DNA of 32,006 bases, taken from NCBI RefSeq assembly GCF_028868675.1, contig NZ_JAGWUA010000029.1, positions 1 through 32,006 on the forward strand, read 5' to 3'. Origin of the DNA: Bradyrhizobium sp. (GTDB taxonomy: Bacteria > Pseudomonadota > Alphaproteobacteria > Rhizobiales > Xanthobacteraceae). Numbering within the stretch: the first letter of the stretch is position 1; each line of letters begins with the position of its first letter. Below, one piece after another: positions 15,702-23,998 of the stretch. A model generated the notes under the pieces. That model made no database searches. It was not told the DNA's origin and saw only the letters and a list, made by a program, of their open reading frames with translations. The position numbers and the translations under genes are program-made.

Positions 15702-16253
15702 CTACCAGCCGCACGGCCCGCTCGAGGCCGCCGCGGTGGTATCCTCGAGCTCGAAGTCGAACACGGCGAGCGCGATCGGCGCGGGCCGGTCCGCTGCCAT
15801 CGCAAGCGCCTCTCGAATCTCCCGCGAGACGAAGGACTCGGCCCGCTGCCAGGCCTCGTCATTGTCGCCGCGGAAGGTGTAGAGCTTCTCCATCACGATC
15901 TTGTTGGCGGCAACGTCGATCACCGCGGCCCGCGCCCACTGCACCAGCGTGCTCGTCTTTTGGACGCCGCCGGCGATCCTGAATTTGGCATCGGACTGCG
16001 CCGACGGAATGAGCTGGTATCGCCGCTCCGCTCCGACGTCCTGCCGCAACGCCGCCATGAAGGCCCGCAGCCGCCTCTCGTGAGCGGCGGTCTGATCGAC
16101 GGGCTCGCCCGACGTATCGAGATAGCCAAAATCCTCGACCGCAACGCTGACCGGCTGGGCTGCGTTGGCCGCCGCGTCCGCGTGCACGGGACGAATGCCC
16201 GGATCGGTCGCCAGAAGGGCAAGCACGCACAGGATTGGACGGAACCGACGCAT
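15702..16253 (-). CDS. Secreted DUF2380 protein fused to a remnant of a second DUF2380 copy
   Basis: A 183-residue protein with an N-terminal signal peptide (MRRFRPILCVLALLATDP). The start at 16253 is chosen over the ATG at 16268 because GGGAGG lies seven bases before it. Residues about 35-145 look like one complete DUF2380 domain: VSVAVEDFGYLDTSG at the start, FRIAGGVQKTSTLVQWARAA, then NDEAWQRAESFVSREI. After this the chain continues with PIALAVFDFELEDT, which is the typical opening of another DUF2380 domain. It stops only 12 residues later. I read this as a tandem whose second domain has been lost. Function of the family is unknown. Confidence 0.75.
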   Translation of the reverse strand: MRRFRPILCVLALLATDPGIRPVHADAAANAAQPVSVAVEDFGYLDTSGEPVDQTAAHERRLRAFMAALRQDVGAERRYQLIPSAQSDAKFRIAGGVQKTSTLVQWARAAVIDVAANKIVMEKLYTFRGDNDEAWQRAESFVSREIREALAMAADRPAPIALAVFDFELEDTTAAASSGPCGW

Positions 16254-16336
16254 GGCCGGACCTCCCATGATGGAGCCTTTGCAGCCGGAGATTGCGTCAG
16301 ACCGGCGCCGGAGCGCAATTCACGTGGTCTTGACCG

Positions 16337-17170
16337 CTAAATCTTGACCGCGGCAAATCTTGCGCCGCCCATCGTCCTCTCCCGCACCAGGCCGACGAAC
16401 AGGACGTAGGATCGGTAGAAGTCGTCGTGTCCAGCGGGAGTACCCGCCTGCTCCGCCTCGCGCCGCAGCGCCTCGTACATGCGCAGACGCTCAGCCAATA
16501 TCCGGCCCCATGCCTCCGTCTCGTCCTCGACCCGCTCCATCGCAAAACCGGCGCAGCGCAGCAATTCGCAGTGCTCGTCGATACCGATCAGGGTTGCTGC
16601 CGCCATGCCGTCCCACAGCAACTGCCGGTCGGCCTCCGACAGCGGCCGGTGGACCACCCAGTTGGTGAAGGCGATGCGCCCGTTTGGCCGCAGCACGCGA
16701 TGCGCCTCGCAAAGGGCACGCCCGAGGTCGGGGACGTGGAGCAAGGCCTCCTGGCTGACGACCGCGTCCGCGCTGGCGTCCGCCAGGGGCAGCGCGGTCA
16801 CGTCGCCCTCGACGACCCGCACCCGAGCATCCAACCCGACGCGCCGCGTCAGTTCGGCCGCACCGGCGACCCGCGATGGCGTCAGCTCGATGCCGGTGAC
16901 GTCGGCGCCGTAGCGATGCGCGAGATAGCGGGCCGGACCGCCGAGGCCGGCACACAAATCCACGACCGCGGTGCCGGCACCGATCTGCGCGCATGCGGCC
17001 AGCGCATCATTGGCGGCGAGACCGCCATAGTGATCCTGATCATGCGCGAACAGTTCGTCCGGACGCAATCCGTCGAGCGTGCCGCGAGCCGCCTCGAGCC
17101 TGGCCAGGATGATCTGCGCCGTGATCGGGTGACGTTCGTAGAAATCCACGGCAGTGCTGATCTGCGGCAT
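16337..17170 (-). CDS. Class I SAM-dependent methyltransferase
   Basis: A 277-residue soluble enzyme. The Rossmann-type core shows motif I VDLCAGLGGPARYLA, an acidic strand end (GIELTP), the GDVTALPLADASADAVVS post motifs, and HVPDLGRALCEAHRVLRPNGRIAF. Together with the QDHYGGLAAN segment before the core, this resembles small-molecule N- or C-methyltransferases of the sarcosine/dimethylglycine or ubiE-like groups. The substrate cannot be named. ATG at 17170 is preferred because GGGGAA lies before it, while a GTG at 17194 would add eight residues. The DUF2380 gene follows 83 bases downstream on the same strand. Confidence 0.85.
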   Translation of the reverse strand: MPQISTAVDFYERHPITAQIILARLEAARGTLDGLRPDELFAHDQDHYGGLAANDALAACAQIGAGTAVVDLCAGLGGPARYLAHRYGADVTGIELTPSRVAGAAELTRRVGLDARVRVVEGDVTALPLADASADAVVSQEALLHVPDLGRALCEAHRVLRPNGRIAFTNWVVHRPLSEADRQLLWDGMAAATLIGIDEHCELLRCAGFAMERVEDETEAWGRILAERLRMYEALRREAEQAGTPAGHDDFYRSYVLFVGLVRERTMGGARFAAVKI

Positions 17171-17467
17171 CGCGAACGTTCCCCATGTCGACACTGCGCT
17201 CGAGCGAGTTAGCGAATTCTGTCACAAGAAGGCGGCCAGTCACGACAAGAATCTGTGCGGAGATGCGCTCCGGGACGACGGCAGACCCCGCAGCCGATCC
17301 ATTCGATGGGGTGACGGCGGCAGATTGCCCCGGATTGTGGCTGCGACGTCACAGCCGGCGCGCCGAGGTCATGATGAGCTGCCGCAGCGATTCCAGCCGA
17401 CGCCGCCCGCCGTCGACCGGCTCCTGAAATGAATGATCGATGGCACGAAACGGGCGCGAGGTCGGAA

Positions 17468-17758
17468 ATGAAAGCATATCTGGTGCTCGACCTGACCGTG
17501 AACGATTTCGGCGGTTTCAAGAAATACATCGCCGAGATCCCCGCATTCATAGCGAAGCATTCGGGTCGGTACATCGTACGAGGGGTCGAGCCGACGACCA
17601 TCGAGGGTGACTGGAATCCCGACCGACTGGTCATCATCGAATTTCCGGAACGCACCAACGCGGAAGCCTTCCTGGGCGACCCCGACGCTCAGAACCTGTT
17701 CAAGCTGCGCCACGCCACCGCGACGAGCAGGCTCGTGCTGGCCGACGGCTGCACGTGA
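17468..17758 (+). CDS. DUF1330 family protein (ferredoxin-like fold)
   Basis: A 96-residue protein. It begins MKAYLVLDLTVNDFGGFKKYIAEIP and continues with GRYIVRGVEPTTIEGDW and RLVIIEFPERTNAEAFL. This is the DUF1330 pattern of dimeric alpha-beta barrel proteins. Members are common in alphaproteobacteria and have no settled function; some relatives act on small aromatic or quinone-like compounds. The ATG at 17468 sits after a purine-rich GAGGTCGGAA. It stands alone between divergent and co-oriented neighbours. Confidence 0.88.
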   Translation: MKAYLVLDLTVNDFGGFKKYIAEIPAFIAKHSGRYIVRGVEPTTIEGDWNPDRLVIIEFPERTNAEAFLGDPDAQNLFKLRHATATSRLVLADGCT

Positions 17759-17982
17759 CCCGACCGAGGCATGTCACGACCCGACACTTGGCTCACACTG
17801 CGGCGCGGCGGGCGCAGCCGTGGGAGGCGCCTCCTCACCTTCGATATGGATCAGCGCGCGCGCCCCGTATTCCGTTTGCGTGGCGCGGACCACGTCACTC
17901 CGGCTGGCTCACTGGCAGGTTTGTGTTATCTAACGATCCTCGGCCTGGTATGGCGCGCACCAGGCGCGCGGGTTGGAGCAAC

Positions 17983-18666
17983 ATGACCGGATTTCTGACG
18001 TCCCGCTGGATTGGCGACTTCCTGTTCGCCTTCGGCGCGCTGTTTGCGATCATCAATCCCTACGGGCTGGCCTTCATATTCCTCGACCGGACGATCGGCC
18101 TTACGGACCGCGAGCGCGCGCGCATCGCGCTGCGCGTTGCGCTGTACGCCTTTGCCGTCCTGCTCGGCTCGTTGTTCGTCGGCAGCCACATCCTGAAGCT
18201 CTTCGGCATCTCGATGCCGGCGCTGCGCATTGCCGGCGGCCTCGTCGTGGCGGCCTCCGGCTGGTCGATGCTGCACGCGGTGCCGGCCGCGCCCGGCGGA
18301 CACGCGACCTCGGCGGCCGGCTTTGCTGCGATTCAAAGGATGGCGTTCTTCCCGCTGACCATTCCGTTGACCACCGGTCCGGGCACCATCGCAACCGCAA
18401 TCGCGATCGGCTCCCATCGGCCGGAGGATCTCGACGGCATGTTCACTTCGTCCATCGTCTTGTTCATCGTCGCCGTCGCAGTGTCGGCGTTGATCTATCA
18501 TGCCTACGCAAAGTCGAGCGCCATGGCGCGGCTGTTCGGAGAGGAAGGCACGAGCGTGATCACGCGATTGTCCGCCTTTCTGCTGCTTTGCGTCGGGGTG
18601 CAGATCATCATCACAGGCGCCGTCGAGGTCGCGCGCTCCGTTCTCGACGACGCGGCGCAGATCTAG
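17983..18666 (+). CDS. MarC family integral membrane protein
   Basis: A 227-residue protein with about six hydrophobic segments. Family hallmarks are FLFAFGALFAIINPYGLAFIF at the N terminus, FGISMPALRIAGGLVVA in the middle and FFPLTIPLTTGPGTIATAIAI. The MarC family has no proven substrate, and the early link with multidrug resistance is no longer accepted. The ATG at 17983 follows GGAG by four bases. The frame is open upstream, but that part is not hydrophobic and does not match the family. Its stop codon overlaps that of the convergent gene in the palindrome CTAG (18663-18666). Confidence 0.88.
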   Translation: MTGFLTSRWIGDFLFAFGALFAIINPYGLAFIFLDRTIGLTDRERARIALRVALYAFAVLLGSLFVGSHILKLFGISMPALRIAGGLVVAASGWSMLHAVPAAPGGHATSAAGFAAIQRMAFFPLTIPLTTGPGTIATAIAIGSHRPEDLDGMFTSSIVLFIVAVAVSALIYHAYAKSSAMARLFGEEGTSVITRLSAFLLLCVGVQIIITGAVEVARSVLDDAAQI

Positions 18667-19565
18667 CGGGCGCGCCCGCGCGCGCCTCCGGCCTGCATCG
18701 CGGCCACCAGCACCACGTCGTGAAAATACATGCCGCCGGCGATGCCGCGGTCGTGCGAGGCCCACAGCTCGGGCAGGATTTCCACCTTCCTGCCGCCGCG
18801 CGCGTGCAGCTTGACGAGCCCGTTGTTCTCGGCGGCGGTGAGAAGCTTGCGCACCTGGGCGCCCGAGACGCCAAAACGGTCGCCGACGTCGGAGTAGCGC
18901 ACCGCGGCGTGGGTGTCGCCGGCCTGCATCGCGGCCTGCAGCAGCGCAGCGAGGATCGGGTAGCCGGCCGCGTGGTTGAAGAACAAGAGCATGTTCGGCT
19001 GGGACAACAGGAGCCTCATGCCGAGATGGGCGAAGGTGAATGCGGTGCGGCGATGCAGCACCTGGAATGCCGCGTCCGGCTCCAGCACCGGCCGATAGTC
19101 ATGATGCGGATAGAGCACCGCCAGCGGCGCATAGTGGGCCGCAAGCCAGGCGCGGTCGTGCGCCCGCGCCTTGTCGGTCAGCGCGAGAATGCGAACGCGA
19201 CGATCCGTCTCCGACGGCCGCGACGTCATGAAGCCGGCCTCGCACAGCCGCGCCACCAGATGATCGACATGGCGGTCGCTGGCCATGCCCATCATCGCCA
19301 GCCACTTCTTCAGCGCCCCGATGGTGAGCCAGGTGTCGCGCCGCTCGATGTCCTGGGCCGCTTCGATGACCAGTGCGAGGATGTAGATGGAGAACCGGCC
19401 GGACTCGATCAGGAGCCGCACCAGGAACGGGTCGCCGTCATAGACGTCGAGGAAACGGTCGATGTATTGCCCCCGCGCGTCTGCAAGCCGCGGATGGCCG
19501 ATGATGTCGTGATTGGTCACGCGCGGCGGCCCGCCCAGGAGCCGCTCGACCTCCGCGTCTTCCAA
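18663..19565 (-). CDS. Putative transcriptional regulator with two winged-helix domains
   Basis: A 300-residue protein with no membrane segment. Around residues 78-135, TIGALKKWLAMMGMASDRHVDHLVARLCEAGF followed by RRVRILALTDKA is a MarR-like winged helix. Around 220-270, VRYSDVGDRFGVSGAQVRKLLTAAENNGLVKL with a basic wing looks like a second winged helix. The middle part is helical with His-rich and aromatic patches (YPHHDYRP). The start TTG at 19565 is preferred because GGAGG lies seven bases before it; a weaker TTG at 19610 would add 15 residues. Target genes and ligand are unknown. Confidence 0.7.
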   Translation of the reverse strand: MEDAEVERLLGGPPRVTNHDIIGHPRLADARGQYIDRFLDVYDGDPFLVRLLIESGRFSIYILALVIEAAQDIERRDTWLTIGALKKWLAMMGMASDRHVDHLVARLCEAGFMTSRPSETDRRVRILALTDKARAHDRAWLAAHYAPLAVLYPHHDYRPVLEPDAAFQVLHRRTAFTFAHLGMRLLLSQPNMLLFFNHAAGYPILAALLQAAMQAGDTHAAVRYSDVGDRFGVSGAQVRKLLTAAENNGLVKLHARGGRKVEILPELWASHDRGIAGGMYFHDVVLVAAMQAGGARGRAR

Positions 19566-19781
19566 AGTGCCCCCTCCACGACATCGAAACAGCGGATTCG
19601 ATATACGCAAAGTGTTGCGAACGCCAGAGCGTTCGCGGCCCGGTTCTTGCCAAACAGCGAGCGCGCCGGACGGCGCCGATCATCGGGCAACGAGGCTGCG
19701 GTGACCGCAATCTGTTCCGTACGTCGAAGCCGAATCTGCCCTAGCTTTTCGCGACCGCGGGAGCCCGGAGGAATTGACGAT

Positions 19782-19910
19782 TTGTGCAGCTTCAGTCCGA
19801 CCGACGGCCATGACCTGACGCCGGAATTCCGGCGAGGCTACACCCGTGCTTGCGCCGTCCTGGCGGCCATCCTTGCCGTCGAGCTGATCGCGGCGGTCTG
19901 GCTCGGGTAA
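19782..19910 (+). CDS. Possible 42-residue single-span membrane protein (TTG start)
   Basis: A short frame starting TTG at 19782, ten bases after GGAGG (19767-19771). The peptide has a polar N terminus (CSFSPTDGHDLTPEFRRGYTR) and one strongly hydrophobic segment (ACAVLAAILAVELIAAVWL) ending at the C terminus. The basic residues just before the segment suggest an N-in orientation. The next gene, also a short one-span membrane protein, starts 36 bases later. The TTG start and short length leave real doubt, but the ribosome-binding site and membrane segment are coherent. Confidence 0.45.
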   Translation: MCSFSPTDGHDLTPEFRRGYTRACAVLAAILAVELIAAVWLG

Positions 19911-19946
19911 GCCGCATACTTTCGGAATTTTTCAAAAGGACCTTTC

Positions 19947-20252
19947 ATGACCGATGCCCGGACGAATTCCCGCACCGTCAGTGACATGCCCCGCATCGGG
20001 ATCGGCTATGCCCTGATGCTGGCGGCGGTGGTGGCCTACGGACTGCACGCGCTGCTCGTTGCCGGCCCCGCGCTGCATGCCGCTGCGGAGCAGCACCTTG
20101 CACGCGCGATCGCCGAGGAGGACCACGACGTCTGCGGATCGTTCGGCATACGCCCGGGCACGGCCCAATTCCTCTCCTGCAGCCGAGCGCTCGCCATCAT
20201 CCGGCAGCGGCAGTCCGACCGCGACAACGCGGCCGCGCAGGGAGTTCTGTAA
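19947..20252 (+). CDS. Small single-span membrane protein, unknown function
   Basis: A 101-residue protein with a polar N terminus, one hydrophobic segment at about 19-42 (IGYALMLAAVVAYGLHALLVAG), and a polar, helical C-terminal half containing two cysteines (DHDVCGSFG and FLSCSRALAI). AAAAGGA lies before the ATG. Whether the tail is cytoplasmic or periplasmic is unclear; two cysteines would suit the periplasm (inference). No family recognised. It follows the candidate 42-residue membrane protein by 36 bases, so the two may be co-transcribed. Confidence 0.7.
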   Translation: MTDARTNSRTVSDMPRIGIGYALMLAAVVAYGLHALLVAGPALHAAAEQHLARAIAEEDHDVCGSFGIRPGTAQFLSCSRALAIIRQRQSDRDNAAAQGVL

Positions 20253-20310
20253 GCGGTCCTGACGTTGTTCGCCGGCGAGCCGGGCGAAGTGTCCGGACTC
20301 GTCGCGCCGC

Positions 20311-20730
20311 TCAGTAGCAGCGCATGATGTTGACGGTGTGCTCTCCGCCGCCCCGACCGGGAACGGTGACGGTCTCGGACGGGCAGCTCGGCACATAGGG
20401 CCGATCGGACGGCACGACGTTCGGCGGATAGCGATGCACCCAGTCCCAGGGAACGTCGTAAGTGTAGGTGTAGCGGACGTCGCTGGGGAGCGGCTGGACG
20501 TACTCCGCCAGTGGCTCGCTGGCGTTCGGTCCGTAGAAGAAGGCGCCGCCGCCGGGCCATAAATTCCACGCGCCCCTGCCGTGGTGATGTCCGAAGCCCG
20601 GGGCGATGTGCGGATGGGCCATTCCGGCAACCGGCGCTCCGCCGGATCGTGCAAAGGTGTCGTCGACGGCAAACGTCAGCGCCACGGCGCTGAGAGAGGC
20701 GAGAACCGCCCCGCGAAATCTGTTCGTCAT
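20311..20730 (-). CDS. Secreted hypothetical protein with His/Gly/Pro-rich middle
   Basis: A 139-residue protein starting MTNRFRGAVLASLSAVALTF, a clear signal peptide with cleavage probably near FARSGG. The mature part has a histidine- and glycine-rich stretch (HPHIAPGFGHHHGRG) and many Tyr/Pro residues (YTYTYDVPWDWVHRYPPN). It ends MRCY after one other cysteine, so one periplasmic disulfide is possible. An in-frame GTG at 20742 is an alternative start. The histidine cluster could bind metal, but this is only a composition argument. It resembles the other small secreted protein at 26506 in style, including the Cys-Tyr end. Confidence 0.75.
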   Translation of the reverse strand: MTNRFRGAVLASLSAVALTFAVDDTFARSGGAPVAGMAHPHIAPGFGHHHGRGAWNLWPGGGAFFYGPNASEPLAEYVQPLPSDVRYTYTYDVPWDWVHRYPPNVVPSDRPYVPSCPSETVTVPGRGGGEHTVNIMRCY

Positions 20731-20742
20731 GATACGCACCAA

Positions 20743-21149
20743 CTCTTTGGCTGTTCGACCGCTCCCCGGATCACGCTAGGCCGGGCCCTCCACCCCCGGC
20801 AAACTCATCCTTAATTGTTAGTTAAGGCGTAATCTTAACACGCCCCTGCGCGCCCGCCAGCCCGAACGGAGCGCCGCAAGAAGTCCGGGGCCGCCCGCTC
20901 CCCGATATTCCGCCAGCGCTCCGTGCAGGCTTTCGCCGCCTAAGAGTCCAGCCTCGCCAGTTTGAACCGGTCGAGCGGCACTTCGGCCCGCTCCGACAAG
21001 GACGGGACGACACCGCGGACGCCGGCCTCTCCCACTTGACGCTTGCATGAGGCTTCGTCCCCTGTAACAAAACCGTCATGCAGCAAGACTAGACGAAGGC
21101 GGCGGCCGCTTTCGGCCGCCAAGCCGCCTCATCGCAGGGAGAGATCTTG
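20743..21149. other. Divergent intergenic region with a small AT-rich inverted repeat
   Basis: About 400 bases between divergent genes with no convincing coding frame. CCTTAA (20809-20814) and TTAAGG (20822-20827) form a perfect inverted repeat in an AT-rich patch that is unusual for this GC-rich window. It could be a regulator site or mark the promoter of the secreted-protein gene. Confidence 0.4.
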
Positions 21150-23003
21150 ATGCGCCGCTCAATGCTGTTGCTGTCCGCCGGACTGACCTTGCTGTCCTCC
21201 GGGCTTGCGTCCGCGCAGAACGCCACGCCGAGAAACCTGATCCTGTTCGTTCCGGACGGCCTGCGCGCGCTGAAGGTCTCACCCCAGACCGCCCCCGCAA
21301 TGGCCGAAGTCCGCGACAAGGGCGTCAACTTCAAGAACCCGCATTCGCTGTTTCCGACCTTCACCATGGCGAACGGTTCGGCGATGTCGACCGGGCACTA
21401 TCTCGGCGACACCGGCGTGTTCTCCAACACCCTCTACACAGCCTACAGCTCGGGGCCAGCCGGCGGGACCGTCACCCCCTTCATCGAGAACGATGGCGTG
21501 CTCGGCGACATCGACGAGCATTTTGGCGGCAACTACCTCAACGAGGACACCATCCTGAAGCTCGCGCGCGACAAGGGGTTCAGCACCGCGGCACTCGGCA
21601 AGGTCGGTCCGACCTACCAGTTCGACCACACCGACCGTCCCGACAAGCCGGGCCTGCATTCGATCGTGTTCGACGATTCCACCGGCGGCAAGAACGGCGT
21701 TGCGCTGTCGGACGAGGTGAAGGCGGCGCTGACCAAGGCCGGCCTTCCCCTCGCCGCTCCCTCGCGCGGCGACAATGCCAAGGCGGGCGATGCCAGGACG
21801 CCCGGCACCACCGTCGCCAACGTGGCCCAGCAGGCCTATTTCGCCGACGTCGCGGCCAAGGTGGTGCTGCCGATGTTCAAGGCGCGCGGCAAGCCCTTCG
21901 TGCTGGTGTTCTGGTCGCGCGATCCCGACGGCAGCCAGCACAACACCGGCGACAGCCTCAACCAGATCAAGCCAGGCATCAACGGGCCGACCTCGATGGC
22001 CGGCATCAGGAACGCCGACGACAACCTCGCGCGATTGCGCAAGGCGCTCGATGAACTCGGGCTTGCCGCCTCGACCAATATCATGATCTCCGCCGACCAC
22101 GGCTTTTCGACCATCTCCAAGGAGAGCAAGACCAGCGCCTCCGCCAAGGTCAGCTATGACGACACGCCGAAGGACTTCCTGCCGATGGGGTTTGTGGCGC
22201 TGGACCTTGCCAAAGCGCTCGACCTGCCGCTGTTCGACCCCAACGACAAGAACGCAAAGGTTGAAGGCAACAAGCACCCCAGGGCCGGCAACGGTATCCT
22301 CGGTAAGGATCCGACGAAGCCCGACGTCGTCGTCGCCACCAATGGCGGATCGGACCTGATCTACCTGCCGAACAGGGAGCGCAAGCTCGCCCGGCGCATC
22401 ATCGGGGCGCTCCTGGAGCAGGATTATGCCAGCGGCATCTTCGTCGACGACGATCTCGGCAACTTCCCCGGCACGCTGCCGATGTCGCGGCTGAATCTGG
22501 AGGGCAAGGCGGCGACGCCGACGCCGTCCATCGTCGTCAACTTCCGCTCCTATGCCAGCGACTGCGGCGAGGCGCCGACCAACTGTTCGGTGCAGGTGGC
22601 CGACACCGTGCTGCGCCAGGGCCAGGGCATGCATGGCAGCTTCAGCCGCGGCGACACCATGAACTTCATGGCGGCGATCGGACCGGACTTCAAGGCGGGT
22701 TTTGCCGACGAGTTGCCGGTCAGCAACGCCGATGTCGGCGCCACCGCGGCAAAACTGCTCGGCCTCTCCGTCAAGCCGAAGGGCAAGCTGATCGGCCGCG
22801 CGATGACGGAAGCGATGCCGAACGGCGCGGCGCCTCAGGCCTATGCGGGTTCGGTGAAGTCGCGTCCCGCCGCGAACGGCCTGCGCACGGTCCTGAACTT
22901 CCAGCGCGTCGGTGCCCAGCGCTATTTCGACGTCGCGGGCTTCCCCGGCCGCACGCTCGGGCTCGAGGCTGAGAGCGACAAACGGAAAACGGCAGGGAAA
23001 TAA
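21150..23003 (+). CDS. Secreted alkaline phosphatase-superfamily enzyme (nucleotide pyrophosphatase/phosphodiesterase-like)
   Basis: A 617-residue exported protein. The signal peptide MRRSMLLLSAGLTLLSSGLASAQ ends in a consensus Ala-x-Ala site. Metal-binding and catalytic features of the superfamily are visible: Asp36 (ILFVPDGLR), the nucleophile region FPTFTMANGSAMSTGH with probable Thr72, the second metal site WSRDPDGSQH, and SADHGFS. A late HGSF segment (GMHGSFSRGD) supplies another metal histidine. The family hydrolyses phosphate mono- or diesters in the periplasm. Four Cys-poor regions and one Cys pair (DCGEAPTNC) suggest a single disulfide. AGGGAGAG precedes the ATG. Substrate unknown; a phosphorus-scavenging role is plausible. 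Confidence 0.88.
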   Translation: MRRSMLLLSAGLTLLSSGLASAQNATPRNLILFVPDGLRALKVSPQTAPAMAEVRDKGVNFKNPHSLFPTFTMANGSAMSTGHYLGDTGVFSNTLYTAYSSGPAGGTVTPFIENDGVLGDIDEHFGGNYLNEDTILKLARDKGFSTAALGKVGPTYQFDHTDRPDKPGLHSIVFDDSTGGKNGVALSDEVKAALTKAGLPLAAPSRGDNAKAGDARTPGTTVANVAQQAYFADVAAKVVLPMFKARGKPFVLVFWSRDPDGSQHNTGDSLNQIKPGINGPTSMAGIRNADDNLARLRKALDELGLAASTNIMISADHGFSTISKESKTSASAKVSYDDTPKDFLPMGFVALDLAKALDLPLFDPNDKNAKVEGNKHPRAGNGILGKDPTKPDVVVATNGGSDLIYLPNRERKLARRIIGALLEQDYASGIFVDDDLGNFPGTLPMSRLNLEGKAATPTPSIVVNFRSYASDCGEAPTNCSVQVADTVLRQGQGMHGSFSRGDTMNFMAAIGPDFKAGFADELPVSNADVGATAAKLLGLSVKPKGKLIGRAMTEAMPNGAAPQAYAGSVKSRPAANGLRTVLNFQRVGAQRYFDVAGFPGRTLGLEAESDKRKTAGK

Positions 23004-23040
23004 CCCCGCCGTCCCCAAACACGATAAATTGCGCGAAAAC

Positions 23041-23613
23041 TTACAGGCCGATGTCGAACATGTTCGGCAGCTGGCCCGCCAGCGGCAGCGCGGTGGCACC
23101 GATGAAGGTCGCCACCATCGCCATCAGACGGCGATTGCCATGGCGCTTGCCGCGCATCTGGCCGGCGATCCACTCCAGCATCTCGCTGTTGACCCTGGAA
23201 GCATAGGCCGGCGCCCAGCTCTCGATCTCGGTCTCCGGCGCGAGCGCCACGCTGCGCGGCGGCACCGACAGGCCAGACGCGGAAGCCGCATGATGCGCCA
23301 CGGCCTTGGCGAGCAGGTCGTCGAACCGGCCGCCGTCGGTGCGCTCGGTCGCGGCCTCGTTGATCTCGAACAGCGCCTCAGCTTCGGCGCGGCTGACCGG
23401 CTGGTCGTTGACAGCGACCGCGGTGAGGATGCGCGCGCACCAGGCGGCGTCATCGGCATCGAGCGAGCGGGAGAAATGCACCCTGCCCTTCGTGGTCGGG
23501 CCTTCGCCAGTGATCACGCCGTCGCGCACGACGGCCAGCGCATGCGCCGCGGTCTCGCGGCAGGACGGTTCCAGGGAATTGGGATCAACGGATTTCGACG
23601 CAGCGGCGGACAT
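23041..23613 (-). CDS. Hypothetical protein with C-terminal hydrophobic segment
   Basis: A 190-residue protein that I do not assign to a family. The N-terminal 150 residues are soluble and mostly helical, with an acidic central part (DADDAAWCARILTAVAVND, then SRAEAEALFEINEAATERTDGG). A basic stretch (GQMRGKRHGNRR) precedes a hydrophobic end (LMAMVATFIGATALPLAG), which may be a tail anchor. AAGTGAG lies before the ATG. It is convergent with the phosphodiesterase gene, with 37 bases between stops. Confidence 0.75.
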   Translation of the reverse strand: MSAAASKSVDPNSLEPSCRETAAHALAVVRDGVITGEGPTTKGRVHFSRSLDADDAAWCARILTAVAVNDQPVSRAEAEALFEINEAATERTDGGRFDDLLAKAVAHHAASASGLSVPPRSVALAPETEIESWAPAYASRVNSEMLEWIAGQMRGKRHGNRRLMAMVATFIGATALPLAGQLPNMFDIGL

Positions 23614-23998
23614 AGCTCACTTCCAGATTTCTGATTCCGGCCCACCATTTTCATGCGGGCGTAAACGAGTGGTTAACGATTGGATACCGGGATCGCGAGT
23701 TCTTTAGATGGTTGCCGATTGGTCGCTCTCGGGACCTTTTCGGTTTCATCCCGGCCCGGGGCCGCGCGTGATGCGGGTGATAAAAGGCAATATCGGGGCA
23801 GCCGGCACACAATCGCGCGCAACCGGTTATTTCGTCGCGGCAGCCATGACCGCAAGAAGATGCTAGGAGGTGCCGCGAGGCGGGAAGGATTTCACCTTTT
23901 GCGGCAAGGAGTTCACTTAAGCCATTTGAGGGCCTATACTCAAGCCGGACGCCTCCAGGACGAATTCACAAGTACCTTCAATGAGATGAGGAAAGAAC
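23614..23998. other. Divergent intergenic region holding the peroxiredoxin promoter
   Basis: 385 bases with no credible gene. One plus-strand open frame crosses the region and runs into the peroxiredoxin gene in another frame, with no protein-like features. The useful content is the promoter at 23912-23940. I see no clear OxyR-type site. Confidence 0.45.
23912..23940 (+). promoter_or_regulatory. Candidate sigma-70 promoter of the peroxiredoxin gene
   Basis: TTCACT (23912-23917) and TATACT (23935-23940) are separated by 17 bases. The -10 box matches five of six consensus bases and the -35 box four of six. The start codon lies 58 bases downstream, after GAGGAAAG. Confidence 0.55.

Noticed and set aside
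17973..19910. A long plus-strand frame (645 codons) running through MarC and the regulator
   Set aside because: It overlaps MarC in another frame and lies antisense to the regulator. Only its last 42 codons, after a ribosome-binding site, look like a protein and were listed separately.
21279..23099. A long minus-strand frame opposite the phosphodiesterase gene
   Set aside because: Antisense shadow of a well-supported enzyme, with no domain or usable start.
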